DNA from: Dugong dugon
Taxonomy: Eukaryota > Chordata > Mammalia > Sirenia > Dugongidae
Assembly: GCA_030035585.1 (NCBI GenBank)
Contig: CM057481.1
Coordinates: forward strand, 60,087,128 to 60,151,127
Length of the DNA: 64,000 bases
Direction of reading: 5' to 3'
Numbering within the stretch: the stretch's first letter is position 1; the number at the start of each line of letters is the position of its first letter. Of the stretch, positions 46,300 to 58,029 are shown piece by piece. The notes beneath the pieces were generated by a model. It saw only the letters and a program-made list of their open reading frames with translations. It was not told where the DNA came from and ran no database searches. The translations under genes were made by a program, and so were the position numbers.

Positions 46300-47952
46300 C
46301 TGGAAGGCCGGGTTAGAGAGTACAGGATGGGGGCTTTCTCTTGTTTCATTTGGGGGACCCTCCAGTTCCAAGAACACTAATACCCAGCCCTGCTGCATAC
46401 AGTAGAGCTCAACCAAGATTTGCTAATTGGGTCGAAGAGCAAATGAATGGACTTTTCTCTTCTTGGTATGGTGGGTTGATGTTATACCCAGCATCCCTGG
46501 CCCTTCCCACTCCCAGCAGCCCTCAACTGAACAGCAAAATGTCAATAAATATTTGAAGACAGAGACTTCCCCTTTGTCTTGGGGTCATTTGAAAACAGAT
46601 TCTTTTCATATTTCCACTGCGTTTAAAAAATTTTGTTTATTTTTAAAACATAACATCCATAATGACATCAAAGGAAATGTTTTCAAAAGAAAACACTTCA
46701 CCCACAACCCACCATCATAACCCCACATTTATTTTCCAGAAAGGCAAGTTCCTGGGATTGAGCCTCCTGGGCTGACTCCATCCCAGGCCCTGGCACAGGA
46801 TTTATGTTCTCAAAAGGGGCCTCTTTAGTGGAATCCCAGGGATGTGTCAAATCAGGAACTCTGTTCAGCCATAGTGCCCCAGAGCTATGTAGCACGGAAA
46901 GGTTCTCCTTGTCACCAAGCAAAACAACGTGAATCAATAACAGCCCCCAAACTCATGTCCTGTTCTGGCACCTAGCATTCTTACCATTACATTCTCTTCA
47001 GTTGTCAAGACTCGTGCTCCTAGAAGGAAGGGGCTGTTAAAGTGCCAATAATGTTACCTAGAAGCCCGGAACACACCCTAGTCATTTGTGATATCACCAA
47101 TATTTCCAGTTCTCCTCCCAGCAGGAGGCGGCAGAATTGTATCTCCAGGCCCCTTGGAGCCAGGCATGACAGTGAACCTGGGTTACGGAAATGTTAGTGG
47201 CAGTGGAAATCTTAAGAGCTGATGCGGTTCCCTCTGCCATTCAGCTCTGCAGCCCTGGGTGCAGGGGGAGCAAGGCAGGGATTCAGCACAGGGCCGCTGG
47301 GGATGCGGTGCCAGAGCAGCATGTCTTAGTTGTTGCGGCTGCTGTGATAGCGAGTGGTTACTGACGCAACCCCTTGAAAGCGGCTTCTCAGGCGAGCTAG
47401 GAAGCTAGAGAAGCGGAGGCCACCCTCCCGGCTCAGTCACCCTCAGCGCATGGTCTCAGAGAGCAGGGAGACCTGGGCACCAAAATTAAAACGTACCTCC
47501 AGTCTCAACATTTCACAGAGAGCCAGCCCACATTTAGACCACCTTCCGGCAAAGAAGATAGAGTGGGGCCTCCGGGTTCAGCACCAGTACAGGCTCCCCA
47601 ACCCCGCAAGTCCCCAGGGTCCGACCAGCATCCCTGCAGCAAACTTGAGCCTTATCCAGAGTTAGGAAAGGGAGGGAGTTAGGAAAGGAAGGTGGTCTCA
47701 CTCCCCCAGACCTTCCCTATCACTGGGTCAACAGCCGGGTGGCCTCATTTCATCAGGAAATTTTGCTGACTTTGCATATGACAAAACCACGGACTAGCGA
47801 GGGCATCAAGTGACCGTTGGTCTCCCCTCAAGTCCCAGCATAAAAGTGGTGATGGGTGTCGGGGATGGGGGCTTGCGCGGTCTCCCACGGCCCCGGTCGA
47901 GTTTCAGTTCGGTTCCAGTACAGCTTCCAAAGCCCCCACCGAACGCATTCAC

Positions 47953-47973
47953 CTTCCCTGAGCGCTGCGCCAT
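47953..47973 (-). pseudogene. CRYGN: CRYGN exon 1 coding part (MAQRSGK)
   Basis: ATG at 47971-47973, seven codons, then donor AAG|GTGAATG. The heptapeptide equals the start of human CRYGN as I remember it, and the phase matches exon 2. A very short first coding exon is the rule in gamma-type crystallins. The context GCACCATGG is a good Kozak match. Confidence 0.92.
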
Positions 47974-48000
47974 GGTGCGCCCGCCGGCGGGTCGGCTCCC

Positions 48001-48008
48001 ATATATAT
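48001..48008 (-). promoter_or_regulatory. CRYGN TATA box
   Basis: ATATATAT 28 bp before the start codon, implying a very short 5' UTR, as is usual in gamma-crystallin genes. Confidence 0.75.
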
Positions 48009-48014
48009 GGGCCC

Positions 48015-48021
48015 TGCTGAC
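48015..48021 (-). promoter_or_regulatory. Candidate Maf half-site in the CRYGN promoter
   Basis: TGCTGAC on the plus strand (GTCAGCA on the gene strand), seven bases upstream of the TATA box. Large Maf factors activate crystallin genes through TGCTGAC half-sites. A SOX-like AACAAAAG lies at 48041-48048. Function is inferred. Confidence 0.55.
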
Positions 48022-48059
48022 GCTGCCTTTGAGTCGCCGAAACAAAAGATCTGCTGGCA

Positions 48060-49959
48060 GGGCTCCACCACGTTAGCGCAGTCGGGCATCTAAGCCAGCG
48101 GGGCGCCTCTCCAACTGTTCACGGGGAGGCCCGCTGTGCGGGGGCGCCTGGAAGAATGAGCCAGGGAGCCTCTAGCCAGCTCCCAAGGCCTCCTCTCCTT
48201 GACCCCACTTTTGCAGCCTAGCTGGCTCTCCCGTTGAGACACACCAGTCTGTCCTCAGACCCAGGGAAGGTCTCTAATACCCCTCTCTCTCTTCCCAAAT
48301 GCTCCCCTTTCCCCTTGTAGCCCATCCTTCCAAGTTTCTCACAAAGCCTTCCCTGACCTCCCCAGGCCCACCCCTTTCCTCATCTGGCTACATATAGTCT
48401 CACTTTGTTACTGATTGTTTCACCGGATAAAGAGGGTGAGGGATCCAGGCTTCCCAAGCACAGAAGACAGCGCTGGACCCAACTCTGCCTCTTCAACACC
48501 CCTGACCTCCTTGAGGGCCTACACCTCCCTGAGCCAGGTCACCACCCCTTCCCTATCCCACTTCCCACCCTGACACCCACCCACAAGCTCTCAGCCCTTG
48601 AAGACCTTGCTCAGGGCCACCCCCCGCCTGGCTGGTGCCTCCTGGGCTGGTGCACCGTAACATTCTGTCCTTTGCTTCTTCACAGTTGCGTGGACACCCC
48701 TGGACTACAGGGCTGTGTACAGACACATGCACCCCTGGAGCAGGACAGTTTCTGAGGGCACAGTCGTGCTTGGCACACAGTAAATTTCCAACACTGTTTG
48801 TGGGAAGAATGGAGTGAGCACAGAGATTGGAGATAGGTGGGGGTGGGGGTGGGGGGCAGGTTACAAGATCACAGAAGAGAGAGCTCTCAGGCTGGCTGAT
48901 GGGAAGAGGCCTCCCAGGACCTGTGCCCTGGTGGATGGTAAGAGGAAGGGGCTTTGGGAGTAGTTAGCCTGGTCCTCTACTTTCAGGAATGCAGAGCCTA
49001 TTTTCATTACCATTTCCCAGATGAGACACTAAAGGCCCAGAAAGAGGATGTCCTTCTTGGGGCAGGGGGTGACCCAAGCTTTGATTCTTGCCCTTGCCCT
49101 TGCCCTGCCCTGGGAGCATGGACTGAAATCTGCACGCTGTCCTTGCACCTAAGGAGCAACCCCAAATCACACATCTTGGAGTGGGGTCATTCCAGGCTGC
49201 TTCGGGTTGCAGTCTCATGCCTCCAGAACCAGCCACCCCACGGACCCCACCAGCATCTGCACCCCCAGTCCACACATTCCAGTATGTGACTGTGGATACG
49301 GGAGCCAGACCCAGAGCCCACAGACTCTGAAAGCAGCGAAGTGGGCAGAATTCAAGACAGAAGCAGCAATTGGGGGTGTTCTCTGAAACATATACATGAA
49401 AATTAACCAGTATTTTCCTTTGAGTGAGAAAGAATCAGTAAAAGATTCTCAAAAAACCAGAGAGTCAGATTTCTGTAACTTTAACCTCCATTCCTCATTC
49501 CCAATCCAGAGTCTCAATTCTCATCCAGGATTTTCATTAGAGGAGTTGTCTGCCAAGATTCATATGATCTGAGCTGTGTGTGCTCAAGAGGAACCCCTAC
49601 CCCAAATAACTACACGCGTTGGCAAACGTCAGGTTCCCCAAGTCCTACCACTGGAGGTTCGTGTCTTTGCCTCATCTTTGGTAGTACACTGTTAAAATGT
49701 ACCCTGACATACGTAAGATCTTAAGCCACCTATGACTGCTAGTTCGGGATCACATCCTGGGGGAACAGAATCAAGATAAAATCTTCCATCTATTTTATTT
49801 AGTAATTTCATATTAGGAAAGTTCAGTTAAAACTATGCAAAAAATCCTATGTGTTTTTAGGTGAAACCATAGGACAGTTCTTCACTGTGCAGTGCCACCC
49901 TGCATTTTGCAGGATATCAAGTACCCATCAGCCCTGCCTACTACAGGGCTGCCCCTCTC
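48060..49959. other. Upstream flank of CRYGN: single-copy with an L2-like stretch
   Basis: No gene recognised. 48320-48830 looks like old L2 (AAGCCTTCCCTGACCTCCCC near 48345 and GCTTGGCACACAGTAAATTTCC near 48768), at low confidence. A GGGGGT-rich tract lies at 48836-48857. Confidence 0.45.
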
Positions 49960-50405
49960 CTATCATTGTGATAAATGGGAAACCTTGTAAATCTCCAGTT
50001 GCTCCCCAGGAGACGACAATGCCCCCTTTGAGGTCCACTTCTCGTGGGTGAACACCTAGGAGTGAAATTGCCAGGTCAAATCATCAGCTCACAGTTAGCT
50101 TCACTGATGCAGCCCTTGCTCTGCAAAGTGGTTCGCCTGACTCAGACTCACCCAGCGCTCACTATCTTTGTAGACATATACTACCCATTTGGGTTTTCTC
50201 TTCTGTAAACTGGTTGTTCATATTCTTGGCCCATTTTCTGTGAGTCTTTGGCTGTGTCTGTGTGTGTGTGTGTGTGTTTTAGCCTGTGCTCTACTTCTTT
50301 GCTGTTTGTGTACATTGTGAAGATCCTGTCCCAGTTTGTGGTTGGATCATTGGCCTGGGATCTATTTTTGTTAGTTTCTTGGACTGGGAGTTTCCAGAGC
50401 ACATG
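49960..50405 (-). mobile_element. Old L1 fragment (ORF2 3' end)
   Basis: Plus-strand text ACACCTAGGAGTGAAATTGCC and GGTTGTTCATATTCTTGGCCC, in reversed order relative to L1 ORF2 C-terminal text, as in a minus-strand copy. A (TG)n tract at 50253-50277 lies within it. No open frame of note. Confidence 0.7.
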
Positions 50406-51639
50406 CGTAGTGTAAATTCAAACTCCAGACCTTCATCGATTCAATAAAAATCACGTGAGTGGGTTAAATGCAGTCCTGTATCAGGGAACTCTAGATATGG
50501 ATGACAAGCTTGGAAAGAGGCCCTTTCCTGGTGGCCCCACACCTCAGGTGTCATCCTGGTGCTCTCGGAGGGAGCCAGTACAGATCTAGGGGTGTGGGAG
50601 AGGCCATTGCTTGACAGTGTTTTTAGAAGTCCTCTTTGCTAAACTGAGGCTGGCCGTTTCTGTTCCCGGAAAGCCTGGAATTTCCAAGTACCCTCTTCTT
50701 GGAGTGCAGCCTACTGGCCAAACATGGAATAACGCTGAAATCCTGGCCCAGCCCACAGGTGTCTGTTTATCAAGCAACAAGTATTGATGGACAATCGAAG
50801 GTATGGTGGAGGTGGCCAAGGTTCCTCCTCTAGGGAGTTTACCAACGAGCTGTGAGAACAGCTGGGCAATAGTACAAGGTCATATAGAGGAGTGTTAAGA
50901 TGGAAGGTACAAGCAATACATGCTCCCCCAAATCAGACAACAGGTCTGTTTGCGAGGGCTGGACCCCTCTGGAAAGGAGATGTTTGTGATGTGGCATGGT
51001 GCAAGGTCAGAATTTGGGTAAGGCGTGTCAGAGGAGGAGGCAGTCAGGGGAGCAGAGGGGTGGGGACATGGCAAGGTGTCACTGAGTACAGGAGACCCTT
51101 TCATGAAGTCCTGGCAGCTTGTGGTCACTCCCACTGTCTGAAAATCCCTAACTTGCACAACATTGCATTCTCTTGCCTTTCCTCAGCCCGCCTAGCCGTT
51201 CTGTTCAGTCTTGGTCTCCTCCTCAGGCTCTTCTTTTTTGTTCATGCCCTCAACACTGAACTTCCTAGACTTTGCCTTATGTCGTCTCCCCACACTCTTG
51301 TCCACTCCATGGCTTCAGGTACCATCTGTGTGCTGGTGACACCCACACGTCCCTCCTAACCTGCAGACCCTCATGGCCCACAACATGGACACCTCCACCT
51401 CCAACCCAACAGTTCTGAAAGGGCCTTTCCAACCTTTCCTCAAATCCGCTCTTCCTCCTGGTCACCATCATCTTTCCCTGGTTACCTGGCTACCTGGCTA
51501 CCCTCTTTGCCTGCAGCCCCATCCTGCAGTCACCAAGTCCTCAGTTTCCCCAGCCCTCATCTTCACCCACACCTTGAGTTCCAGCCACCATCAGCTCTCA
51601 CCTGGACTGCGGCAGTGGCTTCTGGCAGGTTCCCCTCCA
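50406..51639. other. Single-copy stretch, no gene recognised
   Basis: The 155-codon open frame at 50892-51359 has no family features and its C-terminal half looks like repeat-derived text. Nothing else seen. Confidence 0.45.
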
Positions 51640-52258
51640 GCCCATTCTCCACTCAATGGTCAGAACGATCTCTCTGTCTCTCAATTATGAATTATTTCAG
51701 GCATACAGAAAGTCAGGACCTGTGAATCTACATCCCAGCTTAAGAAACAAAACTTTACAAACCGTTGGGGCTTCTGTGTGGGTTCCGTAATCATAATAAT
51801 CTTTTCAATCTGATCCTGCCACCCTTCTGCCTAAAATCCCTCAGGGGCGTCCCGTGCCCTTAGGGTAAAGCAGCGCCTGCCTTGCGCCCCCCGGAAGGAG
51901 GCCTCTGCCTCATCACGTTTTGCATCCTAAGCACCTGCTCATCTCACTGCCTCATCCTAGCCCTGCCGGGTTCTCCCTCCCGCGGGGCTGCCTCTTCCCT
52001 CACGGTGGTCCTCCGCGGTGGTGAGTGTCTCCAGTCCAGCCTGGAACCCTCCACCATCAGCTGCCCACCACCGCAGGCCTGGAGCCCATGTATTCCTCTG
52101 GTCTCAGCTTAGGTGCCGCTCCGCCGGCTACTGAGGGCTCGCCAGTCCTCTGCATGGAGGTCCTCATGCCCAGTCCCTGAGGGCAGGGCTATGTGCCCCT
52201 CAGCACCCAGCGGAGCGGAGCTGCCGGCCCCTAGGAGGCGCTCAACGAAGTTTGATGT
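51640..52258 (+). mobile_element. L2 LINE fragment (3' end)
   Basis: Ordered L2 3'-end landmarks: CCTAAAATCCCTCAGGGGCG, CCCTTAGGGTAAAGC, CATGCCCAGTCCCTGAGGGCAGGG and a tail GGAGGCGCTCAACGAAGTTTG. Ancient and diverged. Confidence 0.7.
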
Positions 52259-53117
52259 GCACACAAATGTGGAAACGATGTGCAAAAGCCCAGAGATGGG
52301 AGCAGGCCAGAGGGGAGGCTGGACAGGACCTCTGCCCCTCTCCCACAGCCGGGTGTTGCAGGGGCCGCTAGTACTGCCTGGGCTGTCAGTAAACTGAGGT
52401 CCCGCAAAAGAAAGAAAAAAAAAAGCATCGTGTGAGCACCTTTTGATTAATGCACTATTAGGAGCGCAGAAATCTCGTGCTCTGCCAGCCCATCTTCGCT
52501 CCTCCGGGGAACCCGCCCAACTTACCGAGGCCAAGCTCTGTGCTCACCCTGCTGCGGTGGCACCGCGAAAACACTTAGCGTCTATGGGCTTCCGCACTGG
52601 ACTGAGCTCCTCCCAGGAAGGGCCCACTTCCTCATCTCAACCTCCAAGTACCTGGTAGGGACTGTCCCGGCCAGCGCTGGCAGGGTACTTGCTGAATGAA
52701 TGAAGGCTAGCACATGAATAGCGTCATGTTGGCCACGTGCTCTCGCCTGGCCTGTGGCATCCAGGAGGCTCACTGGACCACTTGGGACAGAGCCCAGGCC
52801 CTCTGAGAGCCCTGGCCACTGGGGAACAGAGAGGAAGGGGCTACAGAAAGAGCCTCTCTGGCCAGAACTGCAAGCTTCTAAGGAGCCTGTCTGTGAACTA
52901 GCGGGGACCAGTGTCAGCCCCTATCCACTAGGGTTCTCCGGATCAGCCCTCTTTCACTCCTACTGCTAGGAGATGAGAACGTGGCTCCCTCCCCAGAAGA
53001 AGAGTCTGAGGTCTCCAAGAGGGAAATCAGATTAGGGTGAGGAAGGAAAGGGTGGGAGGCAAAAAGGCTGGATGTCTGGGCACCAGTTCCCACCCTCAAA
53101 TAAGTGCTGAACCAAAA
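52259..53117. other. Single-copy stretch, no gene recognised
   Basis: No exon or young repeat seen. A GAATGAATGAAGG tail near 52696 could end another L2-type fragment. Confidence 0.4.
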
Positions 53118-53546
53118 CAATAACAACAAGCCAGTTGGGGTCAGTTCTGACTTATGGTGAATCCATGTGTGTCAGAGTAGAACTGTGTTCCAAAGAGTTT
53201 CTAATGGATGATTTTTCAGAAGCAGATCGCCAGGCCTTTCTTCCGAGGAAACCACCAACCTTACGGTGTGTAGCAGAGTGCTTAACTGTTTGTGCCACCC
53301 CAAAACCAAACCCACTGCCACTGAGTTGATTCCAACTCATAGCTGAGTGAAACTCTGATAGCGACCATATAGGACAAAATAGAACTGCCCCATATGGTTT
53401 CCAAGGCTGTGAATCTTTACAGAAGCAGACTGCCACATCTTTCCGCTGTGGAACGGTGGTGGGTTCAAACCACTGACCTCTTCCGGTTAGCAGCCAAGCT
53501 CTTTAACCTCTGCGCCACCAGGACTCCTTTGTGCCACCCAGGGATC
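53118..53546 (-). mobile_element. AfroSINE split by a second AfroSINE
   Basis: Outer minus-strand SINE occupies 53118-53300 and 53540-53546. Its tail end carries ACAACAAGCC-type text and GTTGGGGTCAGTTCTGACTTATGG. The inner SINE at 53301-53527 sits in the tRNA-derived head of the outer one. Confidence 0.85.
53289..53539 (-). mobile_element. Inner AfroSINE with perfect 12-bp target duplication
   Basis: Body 53301-53527. TTTGTGCCACCC stands at 53289-53300 and 53528-53539. The duplicated bases are themselves SINE head sequence, so the inner copy landed in the head of the outer. The head lies on the right (GCGCCACCAGGACTCC on plus) and the tail on the left (CACTGAGTTGATTCCAACTC). Confidence 0.93.
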
Positions 53547-53699
53547 TTCAAATACAGAACTGTTTGGGTAAATGAAAGGTGCTGAAGTCTGTCCCCTAGT
53601 GGTGGTTGCAATGACTGTACCTCTTGCCGCCTGTGGGGAGGACTCACAGAGGACTTAGAATTATATTAATTCAATAATGGGGGACAATAATAATAATGA

Positions 53700-53875
53700 C
53701 TTGGAGTCTCTTGGTGGCGCAAAAGTTTAAGTGATCCTACACAAAAGTGCCTCAGAAAACAGGCCTGGCAATCTGCTTCTGAAAGGTTACAGCCTTGAAA
53801 ACAATGTAGAGCAGTTCTACTCTGCACACATGGGGTTATCATGAGTTAGAATCAACTGGAAGGCTGCTAAAAACA
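53700..53875 (+). mobile_element. AfroSINE
   Basis: Plus-strand SINE starting TTGGAGTCTCTTGGTGGCGC, with tail TTATCATGAGTTAGAATCAACT and an AACAAC end. The flanking AATAATAATG-type text could be a target duplication, but it is also a simple repeat. Confidence 0.88.
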
Positions 53876-53885
53876 ACAATAATAA

Positions 53886-54085
53886 TGGAACTCATATAGC
53901 ATTTTCTATAGCCAGGCACCATAATAAGACAACAAATATAAAGTCACTTAATTCTTTAAACAATCTTATGAGGTAGGTACTTTTATTATCCCCATTTTAT
54001 AATGTGGAAAGTGAGGCACGGAATGAATAAGTAACTTGCTGAAGATCACATAGCAAGTAAGCAGTTGAGCTGGGATTAACTCTTT
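53886..54085 (-). mobile_element. MIR SINE
   Basis: Well-preserved MIR in reverse orientation: ACAATCTTATGAGGTAGGTA, TATCCCCATTTTATAATGTGG, AGTGAGGCACGGAATG, AGTAACTTGCTGAAGATCAC and GAGCTGGGATTAA in order. Confidence 0.9.
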
Positions 54086-54199
54086 AACTGCAGTTTTAAG
54101 CTTGTCTGTTTGCATTCTTGTTTTGAACTGTGTCCATCAGTTCCCCCATCACCTGTCTTCAACATATTCTGACCTAATGACTCAAACTCTGAAATATGT

Positions 54200-55115
54200 C
54201 TATACTTTAAAAATTCCTCAAAATGCAAATTAAAACACAATGAGACATCACTACAAATCCATTAGAATGGTAAAAATGAAAAAGATTGACAATAACAAGT
54301 GCTGGTGAGGATGTGGAGCAACTGGAAAGCTCATGCACTGCTGGTGGGAATGTAAGATACACTTACCACGTTGTTGTTGCTGTGTGACGTTGAGTTGTTT
54401 CAGACTCATAGCGACCCTATAGGACAGAGCAGAACTGCCCCATAGGCTTTCCTAGGCTCTAAACCTTTATGAAAGCAGATCACCAGGTCTTTTCTCATGT
54501 GGAGCTGCTGGTGAGTTCTAACCGCGGATCTTTCAGTTAGCAGCTGAGCGCTATTGCGCCACCAGGGCTCCTTACCATACAATCTGGCAGTTCTACTCCT
54601 AGTTATTCATCCAAGAGAAATAAAAACACACCCAAACAAAGACTACTGCATGAGGTTCATAGCAGCTTTATTCGTGATAACCCCGAACTGGAAACGGCCC
54701 AGGTGTCCTTCAACAGTTGAATGAGAAGTAACTGTAGCTCATCCACGCTATTTCAGCAGTAAAAAGGAACAAACTACTGCTGTACACAACAGCATAGCTA
54801 AATCCCCAAGACATGATGTGAGCAAAAAAAGCCAGACACAAAAGACTACCTATTGGATGATTCTATTTCTATGAACCTCTAGAAAAGACACAATGAATCG
54901 TTAGTGACAGAAGGCAGATTCATGGTGGCTTCAGTTTGAGGTGGAGCTCGCAGTGATGGGGACTGTCTGAGAAGTAGCACCAGGGAACTTTGTGGGGTGA
55001 TAGAAATGTTCTATATTTTGATTGTGATAGTGGATAACTTGTGTATAAACTTACCAAAATTTACACTGAAAGTGGGTGCATTTTATTATATGTAAATTAC
55101 ACCTAAAAAATGACA
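54200..55115 (+). mobile_element. Old L1 3' end, split by an AfroSINE
   Basis: L1 ORF2 C-terminal text in plus orientation: AATGCAAATTAAAACACAAT, TGCACTGCTGGTGGGAATGTAAGA, then after the SINE AATCTGGCAGTTCTACTCC. The 3' end reads TTATTATATGTAAATTACACCTAAAAAATG. All frames are broken. Confidence 0.85.
54362..54578 (-). mobile_element. AfroSINE inside the old L1
   Basis: Body 54370-54570. Flanks CTTACCAC (54362-54369) and CTTACCAT (54571-54578). GTTGTTGTTGCTGTG tail on the left, GCGCCACCAGGGCTCC head on the right. Confidence 0.9.
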
Positions 55116-55190
55116 ACATTTGTAAGGCTCCCCTCCAACCCAAACCCTGTAACTCCTGGTTGTCACTCTGCTTCTTGCTTGCTTTTCCCT

Positions 55191-55404
55191 CATGAAGGAG
55201 TTGTTGTTAGGTGCTGATTTTTGACTCACAGTGACCTTATGTGACAGAGTAGAACTGCTCCTTAGGGTTTCCTAGGTTATAGTCTTTATGGAAGCAGATC
55301 ACCAGGTCTTTCTCCTGAAGAGCCGCTTGGTGAGTTCAAACCACCAAACTTTCAGTTAGCAGCCAAGTGCTTAACCTTTGTGCCACCAGGGATCCATGGA
55401 GGAG
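55191..55404 (-). mobile_element. AfroSINE with target duplication
   Basis: Body 55201-55394. Flanks CATGAAGGAG (55191-55200) and CATGGAGGAG (55395-55404). GTTGTTGTTAGGTGCTG tail on the left, TGTGCCACCAGGGATC head on the right. Confidence 0.92.
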
Positions 55405-55419
55405 TGCTCTTTTTATATG

Positions 55420-56205
55420 TGTTCTTCATATTTGCATTCCTCACCTGCCACATCAGTAGTCCACTCCCTTTCTCCTCAGTAATGTCCATGCCAAGGACAC
55501 TGTCCTTTCCAAGGGCACCTCCCCTAGGGGCAGGTCCTCACCTTCCCCCTCTCCATGCAGCGCTGGACACTGCCAACGCCATCTGCCTGCAGCCCCTCAC
55601 TGTCCTCCCATTTCACAGCCAAGTCCCTTGGGGCCCCTCTCCAGCCTCCTCTTCGCCCACCCTCAGATGTGGACATGACCTAATCATCTCCTCCCTCTAC
55701 AGCCTCTCCCTGTGCAGGACAGCTGGGGCTCCATGGCCCCCAGACAGCGGTCTGCAGTCCAGACTACTGCCTCCTGCACCCCTCTCCACCAAGGCAGTCA
55801 CCAGCCCCTGGAAGTCAGCATGTCTGAAACCCCACCCACCTCCCCTCTGAAAGCTGCTCTCTACAGCATGGTACATCAGTAGCTCCATGCCCCATCTGTG
55901 TTCCCAGTCAGAAACCTGGGTGTCACCCCAACTTCCCCTTCTTCCCCATCTGCCTCACCTACTCACTGAGACCTATTGATTCTGCTTCCTCAAGGTCCCT
56001 GGTTGTTCCTCCTTTCTCTGTTCCCCCGGTCACTGCCTGTGATAGACCTTCACCCTCCTACCCTCCTGGCCTCCCGCCTCTCCAAGGGCTCCCCACACTG
56101 GCCAGAGTGAGCTGTGCTGGCTCCTCCCAGCCTTGCAGATGAGTCCCAGGCTATTCCAGAGCCTGGCACAAAGCAGAGGCCCAACAAGTGTAAGCTGAAA
56201 GGAAA
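55420..56205 (+). mobile_element. L2 LINE fragment
   Basis: Long pyrimidine-rich L2-like stretch with CCAGTCAGAAACCTGGGTGTCACCCC-type text near 55905 and a tail GAGCCTGGCACAAAGCAGAGGCCC near 56159. Diverged; the left end is uncertain. Confidence 0.6.
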
Positions 56206-56509
56206 AGCGTCTCAGTCTGTTCTCTTGCTACAAAATGGGATGGTAAAACAGGCCTCTCAAAAGGGTAAAGATGAAATGAGGTCAAATGTGTCCAGGGCTG
56301 TGAGCCCACAGGGGAGGAGGAAGGGGCGTGAACGTGGGGGCACTGACTCCAAATCCAACCCATGACACCCACCGAGCTGATGCAAGAAAAAGAAAGGAAC
56401 TGTGGGCCTAGGACGTGGGATTTTGACTTTGTGGTGTTTTTTGCAAAGCGCTTTATCCACAGTATGTTCTTCTTAGCCCTCAGATTCTTGCATGGAGGAA
56501 TTACATCAT

Positions 56510-56935
56510 CTAGCCTCTCCCTGGATGATGAATAAGGAAGATTGAAGAAGAACTGACGCCTTTGAATTGTGGTGTTGGAGAATATTGAATGTACCATGGA
56601 CTGCCAAAAGAACGAACAAATCTGTCTTAGAAAAAGTTTAACCAGAGTGCCTCTTAGAAGCAAGGATGGCAAGACTATGTCTCACATACTTTGGACATGC
56701 TATCAGGAGGAATCAGTCCCTGGAGAAGGACATCATTCTTGGTAAAGTAGAGGGTCAGCGAAAAAGAGGAAGACCCTCAATGAGATGGATTGACACAGTG
56801 GCTACAACAATGGGTTTAAGCATAACAACGATTGTGAGGATGGCGCAGGACTGGGCAATGTTTCGTTCTGTTGTACGTGGGGTCACTAGGAGTTGGAACC
56901 GACTCAATGGCACCTAACAAAAACGACAACAGTGA
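56510..56935 (+). mobile_element. RTE-type LINE fragment (3' end)
   Basis: Encodes the C-terminal region of an RTE-clade polyprotein: MARLCLTYFGHAIRRNQSLE, then KVEGQRKRGRPSMRWIDTVA and VTRSWNRLNGT (56666-56917). The tail GGCACCTAACAAAAACGACAAC is the usual RTE end here. The same region occurs at 62030-62420. 5'-truncated. Confidence 0.9.
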
Positions 56936-56939
56936 GCCT

Positions 56940-57062
56940 CTCACTTTCCGCTCACAGCAGCCACATGAATTGGTTATTATTTTCGTTGCGTAGATGAAGA
57001 AATCAGTTCAGAGAGGTTACGTGACTTGATCATTCATTGCACTACAAATGGTAAAATTGTAG
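56940..57062 (-). mobile_element. MIR-like fragment
   Basis: GCGTAGATGAAGAAATCAGTTCAGAGAGGTTACGTGACTTG-type order of MIR landmarks in reverse orientation (positions 56990-57035). Diverged. Confidence 0.5.
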
Positions 57063-57214
57063 TCATTATTCACTCTTTGGTATTAAAATACATTTTTTTA
57101 CCCCAAGGGCAGAACTCATAAAGGAAGTATTGACAGATTAGACTACATAAAACTGCCAGAAAGAACATTTTAAAGGCAAACAATAAACTAGGAAAAATAT
57201 TTGCATCGTGTAGG

Positions 57215-58029
57215 GTAGTGAAACAGAGGGCTGCTTTTTCTGCATCCCACAAAGTTTGGCAAATTGTATTTTCATTTAGTTCAAAATATTTTTCAATTTC
57301 TCTTGAGACTTCTTCTTTGACCCATATATTATTTAGAAATGTGTTGTTTAATATCCAAATATTTTGGGATTTTCCAGCTGCCTTTCTGTTACTGACTTCT
57401 GGTTTAATTCCACTGTGGTCTGAAAGCATACTTTGTATAATTTCTATTCTTTTAAATTTTTTTGAGTTTATGGCTCAGAATGTGGTCTATCTTGGAGAAT
57501 GTTCCATGTGAGCTTGAGAAGAATGTGTATTCTGCTGTTGTTGGATGAACTATAAATGTCAATTAGATACAGTTGGTTGTTGGTGATGTTCAGTTCAATT
57601 ATATCTTTACTGATTTTCTGCCTGCTGGATCTGTCCATTACTGATAGAGGGGTGAAGTGTTCAAGTCTGATAGTGGATTTGTCTTTCTCATTGTAGTTCT
57701 ATTTTTGTCTTACATATTTTGATACATTGTTGTTAGATGCAAACACATTATGGCTTCTTGGAGAATTGATCCCTTTATCATTATATAATACTTTTTTCCT
57801 TGTTCTGAAATTTGCTTTGTCTAAAATTAATATAGTTACTCCAGCTTTCGACTGAGTAGTGTTAGTATGGTATATCTTTCTTCATTCCTTTACTTTGAAT
57901 CTATCAGTGTCTTTATATTTAAAGTGAATTTCTTATAGACAGCATACAGTTGGGTCTTGTTCTTCTACCCACTCTGATAGTCTCTGTCTTTTGATTGATA
58001 TATTTAGAGTGTTAGTATTTATAATTATT
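57215..58029 (-). mobile_element. Old L1 (L1-E), ORF2 endonuclease region
   Basis: Minus-strand L1 with LSDHSGIKPEVSNRK and NIWVKEEVSREIEKYF text at 57250-57429 and further endonuclease text to about 58020. 57095-57214 looks like plus-strand L1 ORF2 text (AGGCAAACAATAAACTAGG), so an inversion junction may lie at about 57215. Decayed. Confidence 0.8.

Noticed and set aside
48836..48857. G-rich tract as a regulatory quadruplex
   Set aside because: Short and isolated, no gene start nearby that it could plausibly serve; left as a simple repeat.
50892..51359. 155-codon open frame as a novel gene
   Set aside because: No start context, no family features, and part of it looks repeat-derived.
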